Positions 1-6,243 of a stretch of DNA of 6,765 nt are shown piece by piece. Every line of letters begins with the position of its first letter. Position 1 is the first letter of the stretch. The translations under genes and the position numbers were made by a program. The notes under the pieces were generated by a model. It was not told where the DNA came from. It did no database searches and saw only the letters and a list, made by a program, of their open reading frames with translations. Source of the DNA: JAFGIT01 sp016929465 [NCBI: Candidatus Coatesbacteria bacterium] (GTDB lineage: Bacteria; B130-G9); NCBI GenBank assembly GCA_016929465.1, contig JAFGIT010000342.1, positions 1-6,765 of the forward strand, written 5' to 3'.

Positions 1-1155
1 GAATGCCATGGTCAGCACTGCGACCTTGGGCCTCACACTCGTTGTCTTGAAGCTTGCGACGAACCAGGCGATAGCGACACCCGCGAAGACCGTGAGTATG
101 GGAGTGACTGGCAGGATATTCCTCGGGAATGCGGCCCGTGCGGATGAGAAGAGGATCAGGTGCGGTATGGCGAACGTCATGGCGACAGCCAGGTATCTCC
201 TCCCACTTCGGAAGGTGAAACTGACTATGATCCCGAATAGGGCGAAGCCAGCGGCAATATACCCGATGTCTCCGAGCATCGCTCGAAGATGGAAGACTAT
301 TCCCCCCGGATTCTCCGATGCAGTGTTGATTATTCCCAGGTTGCCAGCTTTGAAATAGTGCAGAGCCTCGAAGCGGAGGTGGTCGAAGAGGGTCGGTAGG
401 TCGAATATCGCCCCTATATTGAGTGCAGCGAATACGACCGTCGCCACCACGGCGGGGATGGCGAGTCGCGTCCTCCTCCTCAGACTGCTTTTGATGGTGC
501 AGGCAGCAATCAAGACCGGAATTATCGCAAGGACGCCGGTGTATTTGAATGAGGCGGCGACGGCTGAGAACGCCGCTGCCCATGCGTTAAGCCGCATCGA
601 CTCTCGCTCGATGCTCAGCATTGCGAATAGTAGCGCGAGTTGGATGAAGAGCACAAGGGATGCATCGGGCGTTGCGTAGTGGCTGTGAAGAGTGCTCAAA
701 GACCCGAACGCCGAGACCACTGCGGCAGGAATTGCGGCGTCCTTTCGGATTGCCATCGCAGTCTTTGTTACCACCAAGACCGTCAATGCGCCAGATAGGG
801 CGGAGATGAGCCTCGCGTAGGGAAGATAGTCCTGGACCCTCAAATCGGTGAGCTTGGCGAAGAGGCCAGAGGCATTTCCTACGATATAGGCTGCACTGGC
901 GGCCAGGTAGTGCGACAACACCGAGAGCGAAGGATAGTAATAGAATTGCGGGCACAGATTCCCTGAAAAGAGCCCCTTCAGCACTGACAGTGCCACGTTA
1001 CGCTCGTCGTGGTGAATGACTGCGGGAAGGGCCCATTTGAGCCCCCATACGCGCAGCGCAAGACCAGCCAAGAAAATCGCTGCGACGATGATGCCTCTCC
1101 AGCGAGAGCGTCTATCTTCTGCTGTAACAAGATTGAGTTCGAGTTGATCGGGCAT
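1..1155 (-). CDS. GT-C (family 39-like) membrane glycosyltransferase, 3' end cut off by window edge
   Basis: The frame is open from the ATG at 1155 down to base 1, giving the first 385 residues; the C-terminus lies outside the window. It looks like an ArnT/PMT-type GT-C enzyme, a polytopic membrane protein that moves a sugar from a polyprenyl-phosphate donor to an acceptor on the outer face of the membrane. Seen: first membrane helix at about residues 20-40, then the first outer loop with HHDE (48-51), where GT-C enzymes keep their catalytic acidic residue; TPDASLVLF at 162-170 and SFKYTGVLAIIPVLIA at 202-217, which match conserved helices of the family; further helices at about 230-250, 297-313, 322-338 and 348-367. 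The start is firm: an in-frame stop (1177-1179) lies eight codons upstream, with no other start codon between. No good Shine-Dalgarno site is visible. It follows the GT4 gene by 21 bases, so the two are probably co-transcribed. Sugar and acceptor are unknown. Confidence 0.85.
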   Translation of the reverse strand, partial: MPDQLELNLVTAEDRRSRWRGIIVAAIFLAGLALRVWGLKWALPAVIHHDERNVALSVLKGLFSGNLCPQFYYYPSLSVLSHYLAASAAYIVGNASGLFAKLTDLRVQDYLPYARLISALSGALTVLVVTKTAMAIRKDAAIPAAVVSAFGSLSTLHSHYATPDASLVLFIQLALLFAMLSIERESMRLNAWAAAFSAVAASFKYTGVLAIIPVLIAACTIKSSLRRRTRLAIPAVVATVVFAALNIGAIFDLPTLFDHLRFEALHYFKAGNLGIINTASENPGGIVFHLRAMLGDIGYIAAGFALFGIIVSFTFRSGRRYLAVAMTFAIPHLILFSSARAAFPRNILPVTPILTVFAGVAIAWFVASFKTTSVRPKVAVLTMAF

Positions 1156-1176
1156 ATCTGATGAGGCTCTTGGATG

Positions 1177-2451
1177 TCACTTACTATCTGGACGGTTCTT
1201 GCTTAGAGCCGCCTCGAAGTCCGCCCACATGTTTTCGACCATGTTCTCCCAGGAAGACGAGCGTGCCAGCTCAAAGCCCCGCTCTATAGCGTCCTCATTC
1301 GGCTTCTCGAGTGCTCTCTCGACGGCCGACGCGAATTCATCGGCTGTCGAAACAATATCGATGATGCCCGAGTAGAATTTCACCACGTCAGGGATCGCAG
1401 TCGATATGACTGGAGTCCGCGAGGCCAGATATTCGAGCGCCTTCGTGGGGTGAATGTGAAGCGTGAGCTTGTTCAGCACAAACGGTAGAATGGCCACGTC
1501 GAATCTTGCCAGATAGGCTGGCAACTCAGAGTAATCGACGAGGCCGGGTAGAATGATATTGCCGGTTGTTTCGAGCTCCGAACGCTGCCTGCTCGAGAGC
1601 CAGGGGCCGGCAAGCAAGAAATTCCATTCTGGATAAGCACGGGCCACGGCGAAAATCATGTCGAAGTCCAGCCTATCATCGACCGCACCAAAATAGCCGA
1701 TGACCGGGCCCTCGACCTCCGATAGGGCGGCGGGGACAGGCAAACTCCCACCCAATGCGCTGCTGAAATGGTCGAACTCTACCCCGCACGGATAATACTT
1801 GATGTCAGGGGCGAATTCAGCTTTGCGCTCGGCGAGCGCGTTCGTGCCGGCAAACACGACATCTGCGCTCTCCAAGAGCCGCCTTTCCAGCTCCATCGTC
1901 TCGCGCCGCGCGAATCCGAATGCCGAATGCTCGTCCATTATGTCATAGACGACTGCCGCGTGGTCGAGCGAATCGATAATCGGGGCAAATCGCGGTGCAT
2001 AGAACCACAGGACCGGTCGGCCATCAGCATCAATTCTCGGGAGGGCGGCCGATATAAGAGAGCTAATCGTCTTCAGGTTAATTCGGTAAATGCCCTTGAT
2101 GGCCCTTTCGAACGGCAAGAGCAGCGGAGCCAGCAGATGAACACCTTTCGCCCCATCTGATGGGGTGAATTCGCTCTTAGATTTCCGTCTCGCAAGCTCC
2201 GACGCATATCTCGGCCATACGTATAGGACCGGGTGGCGATTGGCGATTCTGACCGCGATCTGCTGCGGCCTCTGCCACAGCCCAGCAAAGGGATGAGTGG
2301 AGATGAAAACGAAGGCCCTCCTGCAGGCATCTGAGCCAGGATGGCAGGAATCACATGCGGCAAATCTGGCCCGGAATGCGACAGCAAGCGCCCCGATCGA
2401 ATAGAAGAGCAGTCTAATGATGTATCTGAGCTTGAGGAATGTGAGATTCAT
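1177..2451 (-). CDS. Family 4 (GT-B) glycosyltransferase, UDP-galactopyranose-mutase-associated type
   Basis: Complete gene of 424 residues. It should transfer a sugar from a nucleotide-sugar donor to a growing glycan on the cytoplasmic side of the membrane. Family marks: FVFISTHPFAGLWQRPQQIA (47-66), the N-terminal strand and QRPQQ motif of the group; YDIMDEHSAF (169-178) closing the N-terminal half; SADVVFAGTNALAERK (195-210); the second Rossmann half starting at GPVIGYFGAVDDRLDF (248-263); and HPTKALEYLASRTPVIS (334-350), whose E340 sits at the donor-binding glutamate of GT4 enzymes. From memory this resembles TuaH-like transferases and domains fused or adjacent to UDP-galactopyranose mutase; no mutase is in this window. 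Residues 1-45 precede the catalytic domain: a hydrophobic stretch (10-30), possibly a membrane anchor, then C33, C36 and C43. The ATG at 2451 is the only start after an in-frame TAA at 2494-2496; upstream GGGA is a weak ribosome site. The acceptor and sugar are inferred only in general terms. Confidence 0.88.
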   Translation of the reverse strand: MNLTFLKLRYIIRLLFYSIGALAVAFRARFAACDSCHPGSDACRRAFVFISTHPFAGLWQRPQQIAVRIANRHPVLYVWPRYASELARRKSKSEFTPSDGAKGVHLLAPLLLPFERAIKGIYRINLKTISSLISAALPRIDADGRPVLWFYAPRFAPIIDSLDHAAVVYDIMDEHSAFGFARRETMELERRLLESADVVFAGTNALAERKAEFAPDIKYYPCGVEFDHFSSALGGSLPVPAALSEVEGPVIGYFGAVDDRLDFDMIFAVARAYPEWNFLLAGPWLSSRQRSELETTGNIILPGLVDYSELPAYLARFDVAILPFVLNKLTLHIHPTKALEYLASRTPVISTAIPDVVKFYSGIIDIVSTADEFASAVERALEKPNEDAIERGFELARSSSWENMVENMWADFEAALSKNRPDSK

Positions 2452-2619
2452 AGCATCCCGATCTTTGCACGGCTGCGCCGTTGAAACAAGGATTTAGTGA
2501 TGCTTGCGCTGATTTCGCTCTTCCCGCTCCGAGGAGAATTTTCCGAATAGCGACCTTGCCCACTGCGGTCGCTATGACACAGCTCAGATGATGGTGTGCG
2601 GTCCCCTGCTGGCTATCTG
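2452..2619. other. Intergenic gap between STAS gene and GT4 gene
   Basis: This stretch of 168 bases lies between the STAS stop codon and the GT4 start. It holds one clear stem-loop (listed separately) and no convincing promoter. Reading frames crossing it are short and resemble nothing known. Whether the GT4 gene is read from the STAS transcript or has its own promoter here cannot be settled from the sequence. Confidence 0.6.
2547..2575 (-). other. Perfect 9-bp stem-loop downstream of the STAS gene
   Basis: ATAGCGACC (2547-2555) and GGTCGCTAT (2567-2575) are exact reverse complements, separated by 11 bases. On the transcribed minus strand the hairpin begins 44 bases after the STAS stop codon. 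It is followed by TCGGAAAATTC and not a run of T, so it is not a classic Rho-independent terminator. It could be a weak terminator, an RNA-stability or processing element, or a protein-binding palindrome. Confidence 0.5.
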
Positions 2620-2994
2620 CTAGGCCATTGCCCAAGCGGACGGAGGCGGATTATCGAGCCGACGCAAGGCCTCCTTCTCGGTCGGCATGATCAGAATGTG
2701 GTCGCTGAGCCCATAGACCTTCAGCATCTCGGCCGCATCCGCCTGCGGGACCGTCAATATCAGCGTCCCATCGCAAAGGGCCACGTCATGACGTATAGCC
2801 TCGAGCAGCATGATGCCGTCAGGCGTCATACTCACGACCCCAGTCAGGTTCAGCACTATGCTCCGAAAGCCAGTCGCAATCGACTCCCCGACTCTCCTAT
2901 GGAGCTCAAATGTAGCTCCCTCGTCCAGAATTCCCTCTGCCATCAAGACTGCAGCCGAGCCCTCTGTCCGAAACTCCACCGAAAGCTTCTTCAT
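2620..2994 (-). CDS. STAS-domain protein (anti-sigma-factor-antagonist-like) lacking the phospho-acceptor serine
   Basis: A complete protein of 124 residues, about the normal size of a single STAS domain (SpoIIAA, RsbV and similar). The pattern fits: an opening beta strand (3-9), AAVLMAEGILDEGATFELHRRV (14-35) matching the strand plus helix that open the fold, FRSIVLNLTGVVSMTPDG (43-60) matching the central strand and the loop before helix 2, and GTLILTVPQADAAEMLKVYGL (76-96) matching the later strand and helix. In classic members the loop reads D-S-S/T-G and its serine is phosphorylated by an anti-sigma kinase. Here it reads T57-P58-D59-G60, so that serine is absent, and the usual aspartate ending the strand is N49. 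It may be a non-switching partner or scaffold instead of a standard anti-sigma antagonist. The ATG at 2994 is certain: TAA stands two codons upstream. Its place among glycan genes suggests a role linked to them, but the partner is unknown. Confidence 0.85.
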   Translation of the reverse strand: MKKLSVEFRTEGSAAVLMAEGILDEGATFELHRRVGESIATGFRSIVLNLTGVVSMTPDGIMLLEAIRHDVALCDGTLILTVPQADAAEMLKVYGLSDHILIMPTEKEALRRLDNPPPSAWAMA

Positions 2995-3003
2995 AAGTTA
3001 TCT

Positions 3004-3008
3004 CTCCC
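3004..3008 (-). promoter_or_regulatory. Shine-Dalgarno site of the STAS gene
   Basis: The minus strand reads GGGAG here, nine bases before the ATG at 2994. It is one of the two best ribosome sites in the window and supports that start. Confidence 0.7.
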
Positions 3009-3140
3009 GCCTTTAGTATCGAATGCAGGGCGAATTGGTTTAGCCGGATGTTTTGGGCAGGTGAGCTCCGATTGTCTCAAATCCAGCAGAATACTGAGGC
3101 GGTTTTATCGGAGTGATATGTATCTATGCAGCATGTAGTA

Positions 3141-3186
3141 GGCGGCGTGAATTAAACCACTATATGCCGCCCAGAGGGCCTCATAT
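3141..3186 (-). other. Two overlapping, mutually exclusive stem-loops
   Basis: Hairpin one pairs 3162-3166 with 3182-3186 (ATATG/CATAT) and 3169-3172 with 3176-3179 (GCCC/GGGC) around a three-base loop, with a two-by-two internal loop. Hairpin two pairs GGCGGC (3141-3146) with GCCGCC (3166-3171). Both need bases 3166 and 3169-3171, so only one can form at a time. On the minus strand hairpin one is transcribed first, 55 bases after the TPR glycosyltransferase stop. The arrangement resembles an attenuator or RNA switch, but no T-run follows either stem, so a function is only a guess. Confidence 0.35.
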
Positions 3187-3241
3187 CATCTTGAAGCAGA
3201 ATTCCCTATGGCCGCAGAGGAAGATGTGAGTTTTGGCGGGA

Positions 3242-5071
3242 TCAGTTCGGGCTGCCGTCCTCGCCCGATTGCAGGCGACGCATATCCCGCATTGCCCGGT
3301 CGATCTCAGTGACATCCGGGGCCAGGCTATGAGCTTTCTCGAGCACTCGAATTGCAGTATCAATTTCTCCCCTTCGCTGCAGCAGGTCAGCCATTATTAT
3401 AAGGCAGTCAACGTTATCGGGGTATAATCTCAATCCGCCGTCAATGGCGACAATCGCAGCATCGGTTTTTCCTGCGGTAGCGAGTGCACCAGCCAGCTTG
3501 ATGAAATCCCCTACATCAGGCTCCGGCACCTCCGTGGCTCGAGAGTAGTCCCGTATCGCTCGCCCGAGATCACCCTCGCTCAAATCTATATCTCCCATCA
3601 TCGCGTACAGGCGCCCATCCTCGGGATATCGCTCGATCCCCCGCTCCAAAATCTGGCGGGCGGCCCCCGTCTCGCCAGATGTGGCATAGAGCTTCGCAAA
3701 GTGGGAGATTTCCATCCGCTTCTCATGCGGCTGCGTCGTTGCAATGGGAAGAATCGCGAAGACCGAGACCAGGATGATGAATGCCGTGAGATGTCGCCAA
3801 TTCCTTTCCTTGACGGTCTCTACGGCGTATGACAAGGCAGCTCCGGAGAACACGAACAGCAACGGAGTCAGGGCGATCCGATACCGACCGACCACAAAGA
3901 ACATCGCGATGGATGCCACATAGAATGTGAATAACGCTGCAACGAGCCGATATTCCCCTCCCTCGCGAAACGCCATGAATAAACCGAACAGGCCGAACGG
4001 TATCATGATGGCGAATGAGAGCGGGAGAATCCGCAAGAGAAAGGACTCCTCGCGCGCGACCGTGTAGGAGTAAATCTGAGGTATCTCCCTCGCCCCGAGA
4101 AAGAGCACGCACTTGCGGAGCAAACGAAAGGCGAAATCACACCACCTGCCGCTTGCGCTATCCAGCGTTGCCCTGAACCAGAAATTCGATGCCTCTGATG
4201 GCGATAGATTCTTTCCCGTGATAGCCCTTGCGAAGTCCCGACCATCGAGATCTTTGAGAGAGTCGAAGCCGCGAGATTCGTCGTGACCCTCTATCTTGTC
4301 GAAGATGCCGCTCGATTTGGGGTGGTTCCCAATGTAGAAATTGAACCCGGCGTTGGAGCTCAGAAGGACCAGGTCCTTCTCGGCGTGGTAGTTGGCCGCC
4401 GTTACGACCAGAATGGGAATGGCGGCGCCAATGAAGAGCGGCAGCGCGACCTGCAGCAATCTCTGCCTTCTGTTCTCCGATCTCGAAAGGACGAAGAAGA
4501 CTGCCAAGGGCAATACATATAGGAGGACATTTCCTCGGAAAGTGGCCGCAAATCCAAAAACGAGCCCAGTGAATATTGAGAACAGGAAAGATGTCCTTTC
4601 CAGAGCGATGACCAGCAGCATGAGAAAAAGCAGATGAAAGAAGCAGAGCGAACTCTCTGTCACTATCAATCCCTCGGTGAACACAAGGGGGCCGCACAAG
4701 AGGTATGAAATCCCAGCAATCACACCGGTTCTCCCGCCGACTAGTCGGCGCCCTAAAAGGTAGGTCAATCCGCATCCGATCGCGCCAAGAAGGGCCTGCC
4801 AGAGCCTGACGACATTTGGCTGCTCGGTACCTGATAGCCAGTAAATGGCTGCCATGAAGTATGAATATGCGGGGCTCATTCGAAAGACCTCCGTGGGCAC
4901 AATCTGCCCGTTGAGGATCTCTAGCGCACGGCCCTGATAGATCGCGGAGTCGAGTATCACAAGCCTTCCAACGAGTGATTCGCCCGTCTGCAAGAGGTAG
5001 GTCAACCGGATACCTGCCGCAAGCAGAACGAAGAGCACGAAGGCCGCAACGACTCTCGGATTGGACTTCAT
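3242..5071 (-). CDS. GT-C membrane glycosyltransferase (PMT/ArnT type) with C-terminal TPR domain
   Basis: Complete gene of 609 residues in two parts. Residues 1-445 form a polytopic GT-C glycosyltransferase: first helix at 8-27; first outer loop with LDSAIYQGRALEIL (40-53), where D41 occupies the place of the catalytic acid; helices at about 88-108, 115-133, 139-157, 160-178, 182-196, 204-224, 344-368, 374-393, 397-417 and 428-445. AGFNFYIGNHP (241-251) lies in the long outer loop and is a hallmark I recall from TPR-bearing GT-C proteins; VGRYRIALTPLLFVFSGAAL (394-413) matches the family's last conserved region. Residues 450-590 hold about four tetratricopeptide repeats (about 452-485, 486-519, 520-553, 554-587), a helical protein-binding scaffold. 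The enzyme likely glycosylates a protein or surface glycan using a lipid-linked sugar. ATG 5071 is the only start after the in-frame TAG at 5126-5128; its ribosome site is poor. Donor and acceptor are unknown. Confidence 0.88.
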   Translation of the reverse strand: MKSNPRVVAAFVLFVLLAAGIRLTYLLQTGESLVGRLVILDSAIYQGRALEILNGQIVPTEVFRMSPAYSYFMAAIYWLSGTEQPNVVRLWQALLGAIGCGLTYLLGRRLVGGRTGVIAGISYLLCGPLVFTEGLIVTESSLCFFHLLFLMLLVIALERTSFLFSIFTGLVFGFAATFRGNVLLYVLPLAVFFVLSRSENRRQRLLQVALPLFIGAAIPILVVTAANYHAEKDLVLLSSNAGFNFYIGNHPKSSGIFDKIEGHDESRGFDSLKDLDGRDFARAITGKNLSPSEASNFWFRATLDSASGRWCDFAFRLLRKCVLFLGAREIPQIYSYTVAREESFLLRILPLSFAIMIPFGLFGLFMAFREGGEYRLVAALFTFYVASIAMFFVVGRYRIALTPLLFVFSGAALSYAVETVKERNWRHLTAFIILVSVFAILPIATTQPHEKRMEISHFAKLYATSGETGAARQILERGIERYPEDGRLYAMMGDIDLSEGDLGRAIRDYSRATEVPEPDVGDFIKLAGALATAGKTDAAIVAIDGGLRLYPDNVDCLIIMADLLQRRGEIDTAIRVLEKAHSLAPDVTEIDRAMRDMRRLQSGEDGSPN

Positions 5072-5113
5072 CTCTAAGGCGTCACTTGACTGGAGAGGTT
5101 GTCCAGCTGGTTG

Positions 5114-5121
5114 GATTCTCG
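5114..5121. repeat. Left copy of 8-base direct repeat flanking the palindromic element
   Basis: GATTCTCG here recurs at 5200-5207, on the other side of the palindromic element. This is what a target-site duplication would look like, but an 8-base match within a 170-base gap could arise by chance (roughly one in five by simple counting). Confidence 0.3.
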
Positions 5122-5125
5122 TCCC

Positions 5126-5187
5126 CTAGGGGCGGGGCTTGTCTCCGCCCTATCATATAACCGGGCAGACACAAGGCCTGCCCATAG
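5126..5187. repeat. Short palindromic repeat element: two inverted, covarying hairpins
   Basis: Hairpin A (5130-5150) has stem GGGCGG/CCGCCC and hairpin B (5163-5183) has stem GGGCAG/CTGCCC, each with a nine-base loop. Hairpin A on the minus strand and hairpin B on the plus strand match at 17 of 21 bases. The four differences form two pairs that keep pairing potential: stem position 5/17 (G-C against A-T) and loop position 8/14 (G-C against C-G). The match extends outward to CTA/TAG ends, so the whole element is also one large inverted repeat around a 12-base spacer (5151-5162). CCCCTAGGGG (5123-5132) is a further exact palindrome at the left edge. It resembles REP-like or MITE-like small repeats. 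It lies 55 bases after the dehydrogenase stop and may also act as an mRNA 3' structure. Confidence 0.65.
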
Positions 5188-5199
5188 ATTCGGTCGTAT

Positions 5200-5207
5200 G
5201 ATTCTCG
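5200..5207. repeat. Right copy of 8-base direct repeat flanking the palindromic element
   Basis: GATTCTCG, identical to 5114-5121. The two copies enclose 78 bases that contain the hairpin pair, but the inverted ends of the element do not sit symmetrically against them (4 bases on the left, 12 on the right), which weakens the transposition reading. Confidence 0.3.
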
Positions 5208-5241
5208 ACGCTTGCCGAACTGAAGTCAGCAATCGGAGACC

Positions 5242-6243
5242 CTATCCGTCCAAGACTTCCGGATTCACCGGGAACTTTGGCATCTCGCCCGAAAGCGCGG
5301 CGATCATGTTCTCGGCAGCAAGCTTCGCCATGAGGGAGCGCGTCGCGATTGATGCACTCGCTATATGCGGCGCGAGCACTGCATTAGGCAGAGACAGCAG
5401 CAGCTCATTGACCTTCGGCTCGTTCTCGAACACGTCAAGTCCAGCTGCAGCGATGGTCCCATCCTTTAGCGCCTCCGCGAGCGCCTTCTCATCGACGACA
5501 GGCCCACGCGACGAGTTGATGAGAATTGCGGTCGGCTTCATCGCCTCGAGCTCCTTAGGCCCGATTAGGTGTCTGGTCCCCTCAGTTAGCGGGACATGCA
5601 GCGAGATGAAATCGGAGCGCTTGAATATATCATCTAGCGATGCGAATTCCGCGCCGAGCGCATCCTCATCGGCCTCATCCGCTCGATAGGCATCATGATA
5701 CAGAACCTTCATTCCAAAGCCACGGGCACGCGCCGCCATCCCACGCCCTATCTTGCCGAAACCGACTATCCCGAGCGTCTTCCCGTGAATATCAGCGCCC
5801 AGCATCAGCATCGGGTCCCAGCCTATGAACTTGCCGGCTCTCAGGAACTTGTCCGCCTCGACGACGCGCCTTGCGGCCGCCATTAAAAGGCAAAACGCGA
5901 AGTCGGCGGTCGTGTCGGTCAGAACGCCCGGCGTATTCGTGACGATAATGCCTTTCTCGGTGGCAGCCTTCACATCGATGTTGTTGAATCCGACCGCGTA
6001 ATTCGAGATGCAGACCAGGTCGGTTCCGGCCGCGATCACATCGGCATCGACTGGATCAGTAAGAAGACACAGCAGGCCATCGATGCCAGGGACCTTCTCG
6101 AGCAGCTCTGCCTTGGTTATAGGGCCCTCTGAGTCTCGCACCTCGACATCGAAGTGCTCCTCGAGAAGAGGGATGCCCGGATCGGGTATCAATCTTGTTA
6201 CATAGACCTTCATTCTGACTATTTCGATGTCAAATATGCTCAT
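5242..6243 (-). CDS. D-2-hydroxyacid dehydrogenase, glyoxylate/hydroxypyruvate reductase-like
   Basis: Complete, 333 residues, the normal length for this cytoplasmic family, which reduces 2-oxoacids such as glyoxylate or hydroxypyruvate with NAD(P)H, or runs in reverse. Seen: N-terminal substrate domain opening KVYVTRLIPDPGIPLLEE (12-29); NYAVGFNNIDV (81-91) and TNTPGVLTDTTADFAFCLLM (103-121), typical of the glyoxylate reductase branch; Rossmann motif G161-x-G163-x-x-G166; catalytic R246 (INSSRGP), E275 (FENEP) and H293 (APHIASAS). The R-E-H spacing (29 and 18) equals that of archaeal glyoxylate reductase as I recall it. D184 at the end of the second Rossmann strand favours NAD(H) over NADP(H). 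Phosphoglycerate dehydrogenase is less likely, since there is no C-terminal regulatory domain. ATG 6243 is chosen because it overlaps the upstream stop and has GAGGG seven bases before it; family members usually begin near the second Met (residue 11, base 6213). Confidence 0.92.
   Translation of the reverse strand: MSIFDIEIVRMKVYVTRLIPDPGIPLLEEHFDVEVRDSEGPITKAELLEKVPGIDGLLCLLTDPVDADVIAAGTDLVCISNYAVGFNNIDVKAATEKGIIVTNTPGVLTDTTADFAFCLLMAAARRVVEADKFLRAGKFIGWDPMLMLGADIHGKTLGIVGFGKIGRGMAARARGFGMKVLYHDAYRADEADEDALGAEFASLDDIFKRSDFISLHVPLTEGTRHLIGPKELEAMKPTAILINSSRGPVVDEKALAEALKDGTIAAAGLDVFENEPKVNELLLSLPNAVLAPHIASASIATRSLMAKLAAENMIAALSGEMPKFPVNPEVLDG

Larger units (their letters stand above)
2995..3241. 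other. Intergenic gap upstream of the STAS gene
   Basis: These 247 bases separate the TPR glycosyltransferase stop from the STAS start. They include a ribosome site next to the STAS gene and two overlapping, mutually exclusive stem-loops at 3141-3186. No well-matched -35/-10 pair was found on the minus strand, and no hairpin is followed by a T-run. Small frames on both strands here have no recognisable product. The length leaves room for a promoter that the eye cannot confirm. Confidence 0.55.
5072..5241. other. Intergenic gap holding a palindromic repeat pair
   Basis: This 170-base gap runs from the dehydrogenase stop to the start of the TPR glycosyltransferase. Most of its middle is the double-hairpin element at 5126-5187. 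It also has CCAGCTGG (5103-5110), an exact palindrome. The in-frame stop that limits the glycosyltransferase start lies within the element. No confident promoter was found for the downstream gene. Confidence 0.6.

Noticed and set aside
8-679. Two plus-strand frames (8-358 and 419-679)
   Set aside because: Both are antisense to the GT-C membrane protein and look like complements of its hydrophobic codons.
587-955. Minus-strand open frame of 122 codons
   Set aside because: It is an off-frame reading within the left GT-C gene, whose own frame encodes regular membrane helices without a stop to the window edge.
2414-2635. Minus-strand open frame of 73 codons spanning the STAS-GT4 gap
   Set aside because: It overlaps both genes, has no ribosome site and no known resemblance, and reads through the stem-loop.
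2596-3138. Plus-strand open frame of 180 codons
   Set aside because: It is antisense to the whole STAS gene and shows no domain; the STAS frame has a clear ribosome site and family pattern.
2995-3241. Possible sigma-70 promoter for the STAS gene
   Set aside because: Candidate -10 boxes such as GATACT and TAGATA have no fitting -35 at 16-18 bases, so no promoter is annotated.
4158-4775. Minus-strand open frame of 205 codons in another frame
   Set aside because: It lies inside the TPR glycosyltransferase and its translation is rich in Arg, Ser and His, typical of an off-frame reading of GC-rich DNA.
5126-5187. Rho-independent terminator after the dehydrogenase
   Set aside because: The stems are GC-rich but no T-run follows on the minus strand; a repeat element explains the inverted, covarying layout better.
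5099-5689. Plus-strand open frame of 196 codons
   Set aside because: It lies largely antisense to the dehydrogenase, whose motifs are intact, and its translation is Ser/Ala-rich without recognisable features.
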